DNA from: Capronia americana
Lineage: Eukaryota > Ascomycota > Eurotiomycetes > Chaetothyriales > Herpotrichiellaceae
Reading direction: 5' to 3'
Length of the DNA: 64,000 nucleotides
NCBI GenBank assembly: GCA_016110215.1
Contig: JADWQD010000005.1
Location: 1,488,001-1,552,000 of the forward strand
A program made the position numbers and the translations under genes. The notes beneath the pieces were generated by a model. The model had not been told where the DNA came from. It saw only the letters and a list, made by a program, of their open reading frames with translations, and ran no database searches. Positions within the stretch are counted from its first letter, which is position 1; each line of letters starts with the position of its first letter. Shown piece after piece: positions 45,946 through 56,946 of this stretch.

Positions 45946-47176
45946 TGTGACTGGGTAAAGCCGCAAGAAGCAGAAAATCCGCATTTGTCGTCTGGTTCGC
46001 AATTCCCAAATGGCCTTTTATTGGCCCGTAACAAGTCGCCCGCTGGCGTAGACGCGTTCTGTCTTTCCTAACTGTTCACACAGAACGGCAATTGAGAAGG
46101 AACTCCGAAGCCACTAGACTGAGACATGAAATGGACGCCATTTTATACTTGGGGTAGGAGAGTCGAAGGAGAGATGGACAGAGAGCGCCAAAAAATATTA
46201 CCAGCATAGACTCGATCACATGGACATAAAGATGAAGTCCACCAAGTTTCGTCAATACTAGGTGCTATTGGGAAGAGGCGTGCAAAGACCATCAAGGCAC
46301 GGGCAAGGATGAAGAGGTGAGATCGTGATTTCGGAGGAGGGATGGAGCCCTCAGGGAGCCCTCAGGGATCGCTCAGGGAGCGGCTAATTAAAAAGAGAAG
46401 ACGGACGACAGGATTTTCGTACGAGAGTACCTACTAGGTAGGTGCTGAAAGGGCAAGCATCTCTCCAAGATACATCGCCCCGACCAATGTATCAACAGTA
46501 CCTACTATATAGATAGACAGGTAGATCTCGTACATTGTTTCCCTGTCGTGGGGTTTCCTTTTCCCCCCCAAACCTACGTTTGTCTCCAATTTAGTACTTG
46601 GCATCGTTCCAACGGCCGTTCAGTGTTCCATCGTACAGCGAGCGAGCGAGGGGTGATGGCGCTGACGAGTATTTTCGGTCCTTTTTTCTCGATTATCGAC
46701 CATTTTTGTGGTCAGGCAGGGGGGCCTGGGACTTCATACGCCACGGATTTGGTACGATCGAAACGTCTTTGTGCGTTGGGGCGACTTTTTCAACGAAGTT
46801 TCTTGGGTAAGTTAGAGGAAAACCTTTCAGTACAATGTCGACCTCAGTTAGGGACCTCCGCGACTCTTTACTGCGCATCTGCTGCATGTACTTGTATGTC
46901 ACTTATCTTACAGCAACGGGGAGTGAATGCGGTCGTGTGCGCCGCCGTACCGGTACTATGGGCGCCGCGAGGCTCCCGGCTTCAGGGGGGTGAGACGAAC
47001 GCGGTGCCCCTACTCTAGGTAGGGCAGGTAGAACATATGCTATATATGGGCGAACACCACCGCCAGCGGGAGGCGCCACATGAGCAGAAGGTGTCTTCCA
47101 TTCAAGCACATACAATCGACATTTTGAGGTTCACCACAACAGCTCCCCTACACAGATTGTCTTGTCAACTATACGG
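45946..47176. other. 1.2-kb gene-free region at the right border of the accessory block
   Basis: No gene was recognised. It contains 3 x 11-bp tandem units (46346-46378) and the inverted partner of the left repeat (46378-46399), followed by GTACGAGAGTACCTAC-like palindromic sequence. Confidence 0.5.
46340..46450. repeat. Right copy of the dispersed repeat-like element, inverted relative to the left copy
   Basis: Three 11-bp units (AGCCCTCAGGG, AGCCCTCAGGG, ATCGCTCAGGG) at 46346-46378 run into GAGCGGCTAATT. The reverse complement of 46378-46399 matches 18330-18351 at 20 of 22 positions. Beyond it, CGTACGAGAGTACC corresponds to GGTACCTCGTAC on the left. Confidence 0.5.
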
Positions 47177-48384
47177 CTACTGTGCCTGCTTGAAATGAAG
47201 CTTGACGACCTCGGCGCCCTTCACAATCACATCATCGCCTCCCTGTCTCTGTATCCGCTGGGTCAATGTCTCGGAATCCGGATCGTAGAATGGCTTCTCT
47301 CCGAAGATGGCGGTACGCTTGCCCTCCCGCTGGCTTGTATCGTAACCACCTGGCAACGCCCTGTGCGCCACAATTCGGTTGTCCCAGTAGGCCACGCTTC
47401 CGGGTTCCCACTTCCACCGGACGGAGAGGTCATCTGCCGCGTGGAGATGCTCTCGTAGGAAGTTGAGAGCATGGATACTCTCCTGACCCTTGAGTTCCGC
47501 GATGTGAACCACGAAAAGCGGGTTGTAGAAAAGAGACTTCAAATTTGTGACGGGATGTGTGCGGACCTGGGTCCAATGTCAACAAGCTGGCTTCAATGCA
47601 AGGAAATATCTCAGGTAACTCACCAAAGGATGTTGGCGCCGGACTGGAGGACGTAGTGGCTGACCGCCCCCATTAATCGAATTCACAAAAGTAACCTCAG
47701 AACTGTGAACTCCATGGAGGCCCTCGAAGAGTTGCTGGAACGTCGGGCTCAATTTATCAAATAGGGCGGTCTGACTCGTGAAGATTGTGTCGCCACCACA
47801 TTCTGGTGTTTTTAACATTCGGAGCATAGTATAGGCCGGGGGGTTGACTTCGTGAGAATCGTCGGCGTGATATTCTCCTGCAAAGTCTGCATATGCTCGA
47901 ATGTCGCTGGCAGTGTCAGTCGATGTCTTCCCGCCACGGAGCAGATGGCATACTTGTCCCGCCCAATGATGGTGACATGTCGAGGATCAACCTGGTTGAG
48001 GTCGCGGTTTTGCTAGATTTCGTTCGAATCAGGAGCACGGGCAAGCCTTGGTCGTCAACTCACAATTCCAAAATACTTCGCAAATTCATGCTGTCCCTCG
48101 GTCGTGAGGTCTTGATCTCTAAAGAACACGACTCCTCGCTCAGCCACTAACAAGGCCAATTCATCTTTTTGAGCGTCGTTCAGTTGACTCAATTGGACGC
48201 CAACAAGTTCTGTGCCGATATAGGGTGTCAGATGCCGAACCTGTTTCGCTGCGCTGAATAGTGCTTTTTTCTCTGGGTCGGCGAAAAGGGCGCGATCTTT
48301 CGGAGGTTGAAATTCCTTGTTATCAGGATCTGGCGGCCTGTAGGCAAGCACCTGCTCGGTTATTCCGGTGTGGCTAATACTCAT
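47177..48384 (-). CDS. TauD-family Fe(II)/2-oxoglutarate dioxygenase
   Basis: Non-heme iron dioxygenase of the taurine/sulfonate dioxygenase family. Exons 48384..48064, 48012..47954, 47906..47624, 47566..47177, giving 350 aa. The apparent frame break near 47930 is resolved by a 47-bp intron (donor GTATGC, CTGAC branch site, acceptor CCAG). Metal ligands HxD in YHADDSHE and the distal His in RIVAHRALPG are present, as are the 2-oxoglutarate-binding Arg in QREGKRT and the conserved PECGGDT. The substrate may be a sulfonate or another small acid; the sequence alone cannot tell. The gene is divergent from an MFS transporter, suggesting an uptake-plus-oxidation pair. Three inverted repeats lie in the first 230 bp upstream. 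Confidence 0.87.
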
Positions 48385-48396
48385 CGCGAATTGCTA

Positions 48397-48437
48397 CCTC
48401 TTCCGACAGTGTTGGTGATGGTAGATGTCGGAAGAGG
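48397..48437. promoter_or_regulatory. 12-bp perfect inverted repeat before the TauD start codon
   Basis: Arms CCTCTTCCGACA and TGTCGGAAGAGG, 17 bp apart, ending 13 bp from the ATG. Each arm includes an inverted CCG/CGG triplet, the half-site type of Zn2Cys6 factors; it could instead form a hairpin in the 5' UTR. Confidence 0.5.
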
Positions 48438-48558
48438 AAGACGACTCTGCCCGACTTATACCAGGACCTCAACGGAAACAGTGACTCATTGAAACTCGGA
48501 GAAAGCCGTCAGGTTTGTCATCTCGTCATATTCCTCGATGTCCATTGTCACCTATACG

Positions 48559-48613
48559 CGTGGCTATAAGAGCCACGATCAGCTGCATACCCCGCTGGCT
48601 CACTTGAGCCAGC
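48559..48613. promoter_or_regulatory. Two adjacent short perfect inverted repeats, one enclosing a TATA-like core
   Basis: CGTGGCT-ATAAG-AGCCACG (48559-48577, 7-bp arms) and GCTGGCTC-ACTT-GAGCCAGC (48594-48613, 8-bp arms). The first contains TATAAG. They lie 175-230 bp upstream of the dioxygenase start. Confidence 0.45.
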
Positions 48614-49303
48614 CCGTGCCTCGACGAACCTACCGGGACCTATGCGACCAAGGCCCTGAACTGTCGACCAGTGTCTTGGACCGGAAAGTAAGGCATGCGC
48701 GAATGAGACATCTCGCAATTGTGCCGATGTTGACGTGCTATCTCTCTGCTGCGTGGTGAGTGGGTCACGCCGCTCATGCCGCCATGTTTCATTGGATGCA
48801 TGCCGACGACCATGGGGGAGGCCTCATTCGCTACCCTCGCCTAATCCTTATCTGGGTAGCAACCGCAATTCTTCGTGCCACTTGATGCTGAGAGGTCATG
48901 CAGGAGGAGTGATCAAAGGGAGGGATTTACATCGCTGGCGCCGTGATTGGTAACAGAAATCAAGAGCTCCGGAGGAAGACCCATCACCAAGCCAGGTACA
49001 TGCCACTTGGGGCCGCTTGCGCTTCCATGAGCGCGGGATGCGTGCAGCTCTCACGTCTATCGCCTTTCATGGCGACTAGAGCATGGGTGTATTGGCAGAT
49101 AAGCTCCAGACGATGCAAGGTCGCTGCTGTCGCCATCTGAGGAGGCAAGACGTGCTCTGTTTTTGCCGCGTGCAAGAGTTCGGGGGATACACCTTCTATC
49201 CCTGGCATATGCTCAACGTCATATAAGATGGCTAGGAAGGGCGCTCTGAACTGACTGGCTCCCAGATTGTCTCAGAGAGCACCCTTGCATTTCGCGACCG
49301 ACA

Positions 49304-51081
49304 ATGTCTTCACTGCCTGTTCCACCCCCTTTGCCTGACCACGAGCTCGCTGCGGAAGAGGCTAAGACCGCGGGTGTGGCTCTTGGTGGATATGACCGCA
49401 CGTCGTCCGATGAAGACAGCAGCATCGATCTCCGGAAGGAGATCTATGATACCAGCGCTATTGACCCCATACTGGCCAGAAAGATGGCCTTGACCAATAA
49501 TGCGATCGACGAAATCGGAATGACGCCGTGGCAGTGGAAGCTCTTCTGCCTCAATGGGTTCGGATATGCGGTGGACTCGGTAAGGCTCTGGAGTATATGC
49601 AAGGGCTTGTTGTGACTGACAAAAGTACCTTCTCTAGCTGCTCATCGTCTGCCAATCGATCGCACAGCCAGCTGTGACCCAGGAATTCGGTAACCCAAGC
49701 AAACATATTGCCGGCGTCGCACTTGCTTCCCAAGTCGGCTTGTTAGTCGGAGCGGCTTTCTGGGGGTTCAGCGCAGATATCATTGGCCGTAAAACCGCGT
49801 TCAACTCCAGCCTGTTCATCTGCGCCGCGTTTGTGCTGATAGCTGGCGCCATGCCCAACTACATTTCCTTCTGTGCCATGTTAGCCATCTCAGATCCCTC
49901 TGCCTTGTTAGCGCATACTGACCCAAGCGCAGGGTTGCCATTTACTCGGCTGGCGCAGGTGGCAATTATATCCTGGATGCGACCAACCTGATCGAGTTCC
50001 TCCCCGCAAGTCATTACTGGCTGGTGACATTCATGGCCGTGTGGTGGGCCGTCGGATACATGATCACGGGATTTCTCGCCTGGGCTTATATGAGCAATTA
50101 TTCCTGTGACCCTGATGCGACAGTTGCAGAATGCACCTGGGGAGATAATTGGGGTTGGCGGTACCTTCACTTTACCTGTGGTGCTCTCGTCCTTGTCGCC
50201 GCCTCTCTTCGGGTTCTCCTTATCCGCATGCCACAGACGCCCAAGTGGCTCATCTCGCAGAACCGAGACGAGGAGGTCATGACCATCCTGGCCACGATCT
50301 CCCAAAAGTACCACCGTTCTCTCTCGCTGACGTTAGAGAAACTCCAAGCCCAAGGTCGGGTGCTGCATACCGAGAAGAGCGTGTTCTCTGCGCTCCGGCT
50401 CAGACAACACTTCTCACAGCTATTCAAGACCAAGCGGCTCGCTTATTCGACAATCATGATCATCCTCAATTGGACTGTTATTGGGACCGTTAGTCCTCTC
50501 TTTAGCATTTTCCTTCCATATTACCTGAGGACGCGAGGGGCAGACACCGGCTCAAACAGTAACTGTAAGTCCAGAGGACATCCAATCCCACCTCTAAACG
50601 GTAAGGTAGCTGACCTCGAGCCATCACAGATACGGTCTGGCGTAACTATGCCCTCAACCAGGTGTCTGGCCTATTCGGGCCGATCATCGCTGCCGCTCTC
50701 GTGGAGCTTCGCTGGTTCGGACGCCGCGGTACGTTGGCCACGGGTGCCGCAATCACGACGGCGTTGCAATTTGGGTATACTCAGATCAAGACGCCTGCCC
50801 AGAACGTCGGCGTGTCCTGCGCCATTTCAGCAGCCAGCAACATCTATTATGGGACCATCTACGCGTATACTCCAGAGATCCTGCCAGCTGCCCACAGAGC
50901 CACAGGCTATGCCATTTGCGTCGTCTTGAACAGAGTTGGGGGTATTGTCGGTGTCTTGGTCGGATCATACGCCAATGTCGAGACAACCGCCCCGTTGTTC
51001 ATCTGCGGCGCGCTCTTCGGGACTCTGGTTGTGCTGAGTCTTCTGCTGCCGTTTGAGACATATGGAAGGAGGACTGTCTAG
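49304..51081 (+). CDS. MFS transporter, SV2/SVOP-like
   Basis: Membrane transporter, probably twelve helices. Exons 49304..49579, 49638..49879, 49933..50564, 50630..51081, giving 533 aa. The N-terminal 65 residues are cytosolic and acidic, then come TPWQWKLF and NGFGYAVDSLL, the usual entry of this group into helix 1. GRKTAFNSS after helix 2, GAGGNYILDATNLIEFLP (formed across the second intron) and PQTPKWLI in the central region are family features. The C-terminal half has YAYTPEILPAAHRATGYA. Such carriers transport organic acids or sugars; the pairing with a dioxygenase suggests an acid substrate. Confidence 0.87.
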
Positions 51082-51484
51082 CTCCCCAAAGAAGGCTCTA
51101 TGACAACGATGTGGACGGAGCAATGTCCATCGCAGTTAGAAAAGAAGATTGACATGGATGATCAAGTAGTAAATGACAATTCAATCTCACTTCACTTTCA
51201 GATCCAATTCGCTTCGGCATTTCGGCCAGTCCCGTAGGATTGCGTCATCGGCCATTGGCCAACACAATACAGTGCAATGCAACCCGACAACACATCGCGT
51301 GAAGGCTTGTCTACACAATAACGTACTTTCTACCGGGCTGGCACTTTATGATTATCGGGAATGGTATCACGGCAGTGATGTCAAACCCTCCGCCATGAGC
51401 CCGCAATCCTTATCCAGACCCTATCCTTAAGCCTCTCCAAGCAGGAGGCCGATCCATTGCCGCTTCGCCTGCCCAGGCGACGAG
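51082..51484. other. Intergenic region before mch1
   Basis: 403 bp between a stop and the next start on the same strand. No element was recognised. Confidence 0.4.
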
Positions 51485-53352
51485 ATGGCGCCCACGAATA
51501 CTGGTATCCATGCCCTGGACTTTGACGCCAACCGAAGACGCAGGCGACGCTCGTCAGGCAGCTCACGCCCCAGACCTGGAGATGACGACTTCGACTTCAT
51601 GGGCCAAGTTGCTGAGGAGATCATTGAGCGGGATCGCATCAGGATGCGCAGGGAGGTTACACGGGTCTTGAGCTTCGCCTCCGCGGTGCTCAGCTGGTAC
51701 GAGATACACGGTCTTCGCTGGCTGTTCCAGGAGCTGATGACTGATTAATTTACAGTCTATGTGCTGGCTCGATCGCTTCCTTTTCCCTCTATGGCGCTCG
51801 ATTTCTGCAAGACCTGCATTACACCCAATTCCGGGTCAACATCGTGTCAATCTCAGCCGAGCTAGGCTTGTACCTCGTCGTCCCATTGTTCGGCTACATA
51901 TGCGATCGCTATTCACCTCCGCCTCTCTCTCTCCTCTCCTCAGTCCTCTTCGGCACCGGCTACTTCCTGGCAGCATACACATACAAATCAGGTCCGCCCC
52001 CTGATGCGGTGACCCATCCAGGGAATGGATGGCCTTTTGGCGTCATGGTACTTGCCTTCGTCTTGATTGGCGCGGGCACTTGCTCCATGTACCTCTCTGC
52101 CGTGGCAACATGCGCAAAGAACTTTGCCAACGCGAAATACAGGGGTTTCATGCTTGCAGTTCCCATTGCAGCATTTGGATTGAGCGGGATGTGGGAATCT
52201 CAGGTTGGAGCGCATCTGCTATACGAGAGGCTTCCCAACGGTCACAAGGGAGAAGTCGACGTGTTCAAATACTTCATCTTCCTCGCGGGCACCTTAATTG
52301 GAGTTGGTCTTCTAGGCACCCTGGGGCTGCAAATTGTGGATGAGGAGGAACTCATCGAGCATGGGGTTGAAAACCTCGAGCGGAGTGGTCTGCTGGACGA
52401 AAGCGAATTCTACCGTGACTCGTCCCGCGCGCCGACGCCAGTCAACTACGGCACCATTGGTAGCGACGAGGAAGAAGGCGACCGCTCCGGAGACGACACA
52501 GATGACGACGATCTCGACTCACAAGCCGACCTCCTCCTCTCCGAGTCTCAACTCGTCAAGACACGCGAAGAGACGCGCCGCCTTCGCCGGAAGAAGTACT
52601 GGCTCCTCAACCACGCGACCCACGCCTTTCTCACCGACCGAACAATGTGGCTTCTGGCCGTGGGATTCTTCCTCGTAACCGGTCCGGGTGAAGCGTACAT
52701 CAATAACCTGGGCACTATAATCCCGACACTAACACCGCAGGACTACAACCTTGTCGACGGCGACGGCAACATTATCGCCCCACCAGCAGGACAAGCAAGC
52801 ACTCACGTCTCCATAATCGCATTAGCATCAACCTTTGCCCGCTTATTCACAGGGACATTATCCGACCTGTTCGCGCCGCCGTCAAACCCAGATTCTCCAC
52901 CCAACGCCAGGTTCCACTTCTCTCGGCTCTCGCTCCTCATCCCCTCTGCATTCCTCCTTCTCCTCTGCTTCTTGAATCTAGGCATCCGATCCTTGGTGTC
53001 GGCTCATCCAAGCTTATTCCTCCTCTCGTCCGCGCTTCTCGGCCTCGGCTACGGCGCATGCTTTTCCCTCGTCCCCATTATCATCTCGGTGGTGTGGGGC
53101 GTCGAGAACTTCGCGACAAATTGGGGTGTCGTTGCGATGATGCCCGCCGGCGGAGCCGCGGTATGGAGCGTCGTGTACTCAGTCGCGTACTCTAACGCGT
53201 CGAAAAGGGAGGCAGACACAGCGGAGGGAGAATGTCATGGATACTTGTGCTTCGGCGGATGGGCATGGGGCTGTGCGGCAAGCGTCACCCTCGCCATCTG
53301 TTGCTGGTGCGTGGCATGGAGTGTGTGGAAGGCCCGGAGAGTGGTCGTCTAG
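51485..53352 (+). CDS. mch1: Mch1-like MFS transporter (probable vacuolar membrane)
   Basis: Member of the fungal MCH1 family (nodulin/monocarboxylate-like MFS); the yeast homologue sits in the vacuolar membrane and its substrate is unknown. Exons 51485..51696 and 51756..53352, giving 602 aa. Features: an Arg-rich cytosolic start (NRRRRRRSS), helix 1 formed across the intron (FASAVLSCLCAGSIASF), GARFLQDLHYTQ, GAGTCSMYLSAVATC, and a long acidic central loop (GDDTDDDDLDSQ) between helices 6 and 7. The second half has VTGPGEAYINNLGTII, then FARLFTGTLSDL and GLGYGACFSLVPII. Length and loop fit the family. Confidence 0.9.
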
Positions 53353-53862
53353 CGCGCGGCCAACCGAGCTGAAAGGGGGGAGCACCAACAACTATGGAGA
53401 CGACGCTATACGCGCGCACCGAGACTGGATCGGAGCATTCAAATCGACGTGAAGGTTTCGGTCACGCTGCTCGGAGACTCGGAGCAACAAGCTGGGCGAG
53501 CAACGCCCGAAGGTGGTGAAGAAGTGTCGGCCCCCAGCTCTGAAGCTCGACCTCAGAGCGAATCTCGCGACCAGGAGGCCTCCGGCGGGCGTCGAGCCCA
53601 GAAGATCAGGCGTGTGGAGCCGTGCGACGTGCTCGTCCGGATCCGATGAGATTCGACGTGTCTCAAGCTGTGCATCGATCTATCTCTTCATTGAACATCG
53701 GGTACGGAGCAGTGCGTATACTGTGCTTTTGTGCTCGTCCCGTACTAGCATAGCGTAACATACCCAGTACATATCATACACATATCTCTGCATGGCTTAA
53801 ATACCATGGAGTCTGAAAGTTAATACCTGTATGCACTTCCTCATCCGCATCGACTACATATT

Positions 53863-53893
<31 letters not shown>

Positions 53894-54321
53894 GGCACTT
53901 CGTACGTGTAGAGAGCAGGGGATATTAGGTCAAACTGGATTTCATGCCACACCCACGCACACCTGTCGCTGCCCTACGCTGCGTTATATTCAAGTACTGT
54001 ACGACTACTCCGTAGGTCTGAATTTCTTCTTTGCCAAAACAAAACTTGCTTGCTGAACACCGTCCAGACACTGTGTCTCTGGCCTCCGCATGGATGGAAT
54101 AGTGGGTATCTCTGTCGTTTCCATGTCCTTTTTCTCTCCCTTTGCATTTGCCTTCCCCTTCCCCGTTCGTCGTCTTCGGGGCCTGCCTTTATTACGACGT
54201 CTCTCGCCGGCTATTCATTACATGTTGCGTGCCTTTTAAATCACTTCAAGGCTTGATGGTCCAAGCTTGAATCACCCACTCAACCCCCAACGCCATGCAG
54301 TTATGAATACAAGAGATGAAC
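53353..54321. other. Convergent intergenic region with a GA microsatellite
   Basis: 969 bp between the mch1 stop and the transglutaminase-fold gene stop. It contains a (GA)n run at 53869-53893 and CT-rich stretches. No gene is seen. Confidence 0.5.
53869..53893. repeat. GA dinucleotide microsatellite
   Basis: About 12.5 uninterrupted GA units, preceded by TATATA. Confidence 0.95.
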
Positions 54322-56415
54322 TTAAACAAGATCCCAACCAGCAACGCCGGTAAATCCCATTCCGACCCTTCCTTTCCCTTCGCGGAACTCCCTGACTGTG
54401 AGCCCTCGGCAGTCTTGCCTATTGCCAAAACTCGTAATCGCAAAAAGGGTGACTGTCTGCCCGGGGGCGCCCAACTCGCAAGCAGGGATGTCAGCGTACC
54501 ACAAGTCGCCGCCTTGCCCAGCGGGGCCGGGATAATGCTCCAGGGGGACGAGATCCTTATTCCGCCCATCGACTCCGCCGACTTGGACGACGAAAACCGG
54601 GGGCGGGCCCTTGCATGTATGGTGTTCGAGGGTCCAATGCGCACACAGCAATCCAAACTGAAAGCGAACGTTCCCTGGCTGCCGAGCATTGATTTGCCGC
54701 GCTCTCGGGTAGACCGTTTTCTCACCGATGGAGTAATCCTCTTTTGCGTTGGTGAAGATGGTAGGTCCCTCGACCATATCTGGCCAACTAGCCGGGTCAA
54801 TCACGATGTACTCCTCCCAGCTCATACGTCGACCGCCCGGCAGGAAGAAGTGATCTTTGTTACCTGGGAAGTGCTTGATTCCGAACTCCTCATTCGACAT
54901 GGTGAAGCATTCAGAATGGAATTTCTTGACATAAGGCTGGCCTGGACCCTGTACGTGACCTGCTCCCCAGCACGCGTCGATGAGCTTCCATTCGCCATTA
55001 TCGATCCTGACGGCATTCCAAGCGTGGCCGGCATTGTAGGGCGGAAGTGGCGAGCCAGGGGCCAGAGAGCTGAATCCGTAGCCTTTGCCGTGGCCCGAAA
55101 TCACGACCGACTCGAGCCCGGCGTAGGTGGCCAGATTGGTGAACAGGGCGGCATAACCTTCACAGACTGCCAGTCCACTTTGCAGAGTTGATTGTGGCGT
55201 AGAGCCCCTCACATTGTTGTTGAAGAAGCTGACAACATCGTAGGCGATATTGTGGTGCAGCCAAGAGAAGATCGCTCGAGCTTTGTCCGTCGGAGACGGG
55301 AATGGCGCGGTCAACTGTTGGGCCAATGTTTGAAGAGAGGTGACCTGGGTTCTGGGGAACAGCGTGGCCTGGTGGTCGGGACCTGAAAAATCTCGACAGA
55401 CCAGACAGACGTCGACGGCTGGCGACAGATTACCATTGGACGAAGGCGTGGCAAACTTGGGTTTCGTCGCCTGTATCGCGGCGAGGTCCGGTCGCGAAGA
55501 AACCGGAACGGGAGGGGGAGCTGGCTGATTGTGTGTCTGCTGAGTGACCACAGAATCCGGTGTTGCTACTGGTACATCTTCCCTCGATTGGAACGGTAAC
55601 GAGGGTAGTCGAATGGGTAAGGATATAGGCAACCTGGCCGAAGATTGCGCGGGTTCCATGATCGCCACAGGTCGCTGAGCAGGCTGTTGTTCTTTGGGAA
55701 CATTGAAGCCGAAAGCAGCCTTCTTCGCCCTTTCTATCGACTCAGCCGAGGGGAGAGGAGGCATTTTCCGGATCGGGGCATCGGTAGAAGGCTCTCGCTG
55801 AGAACTCTCATGTTTGGCTGAAGGACGTCTCGGGGGGAGAGATGGTCGGGGTGGGGGAGCAGGTCTGGCTTTTTGGGTCAAGGGCGGCGTGACCACAGCA
55901 ATCCCCGAAGGAGCTCGATTCACGTAGCTGGGTTGCTCGTCCGACTTCCTCATAGCAGACTGTGGGTTGGTGTTTCGGGGCGGCAGAGCGGGCAACTGGC
56001 ATTCTCCCCATGCTGGCGCTTTGACGCGGTTGAGCGAGTCTGTCGACTTGGTCCGTATGGTGGATGTCTTTGTGGAGGATGTGTCACTTGTCCCACTTGA
56101 AACGGTCGATGCCACCGAACCCCTCCTCTGATCTTCCAGCGACGTATTGCGACTGGGGAGTGGCGGAGGCTGTTTTTTGACGGGAGGGGGAGGAGGAGCA
56201 GGCAGGTTGCCCGGCCTTGAGTCTAGGACTGAGCCATTGACCTTTTCAGGCGGGATATTGACAGTGTACTGCTTGACCACCACGGGGCGCCGTGCGGCAA
56301 TAGGAGGAGGGTGAGACGAGGGTCGGGGCGGCTCTCCAGGAATGCGGCCAATGTGGGCGGCGTTCAGTGCTTGAATGCGCTCCTTCAGGGACAGAGGCTG
56401 TGGATCTTCGGCCAT
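54322..56415 (-). CDS. Proline-rich protein with transglutaminase-like domain (Cyk3-related)
   Basis: Intronless, 697 aa. Residues 1-330 are disordered and proline-rich, with several potential SH3-ligand runs (PAPPPPPVKK, RPAPPPRPSLPPRR). A CxxC-containing segment (about 337-342) opens the folded part. The transglutaminase-like core spans about 365-490, with the full triad Cys418 (AVCEGYA), His464 (NAGHAWNAV) and Asp480 (KLIDACWG). A C-terminal beta-rich region follows. The core resembles fungal cytokinesis protein Cyk3, but I see no N-terminal SH3 domain of the yeast type; the protein could instead be a ligand of SH3 proteins at the septum. A role in septation is inferred. Confidence 0.75.
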   Translation of the reverse strand: MAEDPQPLSLKERIQALNAAHIGRIPGEPPRPSSHPPPIAARRPVVVKQYTVNIPPEKVNGSVLDSRPGNLPAPPPPPVKKQPPPLPSRNTSLEDQRRGSVASTVSSGTSDTSSTKTSTIRTKSTDSLNRVKAPAWGECQLPALPPRNTNPQSAMRKSDEQPSYVNRAPSGIAVVTPPLTQKARPAPPPRPSLPPRRPSAKHESSQREPSTDAPIRKMPPLPSAESIERAKKAAFGFNVPKEQQPAQRPVAIMEPAQSSARLPISLPIRLPSLPFQSREDVPVATPDSVVTQQTHNQPAPPPVPVSSRPDLAAIQATKPKFATPSSNGNLSPAVDVCLVCRDFSGPDHQATLFPRTQVTSLQTLAQQLTAPFPSPTDKARAIFSWLHHNIAYDVVSFFNNNVRGSTPQSTLQSGLAVCEGYAALFTNLATYAGLESVVISGHGKGYGFSSLAPGSPLPPYNAGHAWNAVRIDNGEWKLIDACWGAGHVQGPGQPYVKKFHSECFTMSNEEFGIKHFPGNKDHFFLPGGRRMSWEEYIVIDPASWPDMVEGPTIFTNAKEDYSIGEKTVYPRARQINARQPGNVRFQFGLLCAHWTLEHHTCKGPPPVFVVQVGGVDGRNKDLVPLEHYPGPAGQGGDLWYADIPACELGAPGQTVTLFAITSFGNRQDCRGLTVREFREGKGRVGMGFTGVAGWDLV

Positions 56416-56946
56416 GGCTGGCGGTGGAAATCAAGTGAAATGAAATGCTGGAGCCTGAAAGAGTGTGAGGACAGCACAAAGGAAAGTCGTCATCATCTTA
56501 CGAGGCCATGTTGAACGAGCGGGCGTGGAGGATGAGCGACAGCTGAGGGACAGTTGAAGGGACACAAAACACGAAACACGCGGCGTTACGCATGGCGATG
56601 ATTGGCAAGAGGCGCAGCGGGCCCCGAAGCGGCGTGAAGGGGTGTGACGGGGATCTGAAGCGGCTGGCGACGGATAATCACCGGCATCTTTGCCTATACT
56701 TTCCTCAGCTGCCACAATGTTGTGCCAGCAGTGGCGTTCACTTGTAGGATGCCGGCGGGAGTCGTAGAATTTCCATCAGCAACAGGAGGCGGCCAAAGCT
56801 GCGACAGCCGAAGCAGAGGAATGACAGAGACGAGTGAGTTCCTGGCCACATGTTGCCGTTAATGACTTCAATCCAGGCTGCCAACTACCAGAAGGGCTCA
56901 AGACTATTTAATCAAAGACGACAACTGTGTCCCTACGCTCTGCAGT
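56416..56946. other. Promoter of the transglutaminase-fold gene and 3' region of the nuclease gene
   Basis: 531 bp on the way to the next minus-strand gene. No element or gene was recognised. Confidence 0.4.

Larger units (their letters stand above)
48385..49303. promoter_or_regulatory. Divergent promoter, TauD dioxygenase / MFS transporter
   Basis: 919 bp between start codons. Three perfect inverted repeats lie on the dioxygenase side (48397-48437, 48559-48577, 48594-48613). No cluster-B palindrome and no gene are seen. Confidence 0.5.

Noticed and set aside
47906..47954. Apparent frameshift in the TauD dioxygenase
   Set aside because: Explained by a 47-bp intron with normal donor, branch site and acceptor that restores the HxD region in frame.
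54316..55191. 291-codon plus-strand frame antisense to the transglutaminase-fold gene
   Set aside because: Shadow of a conserved coding region on the other strand; no signature of its own.
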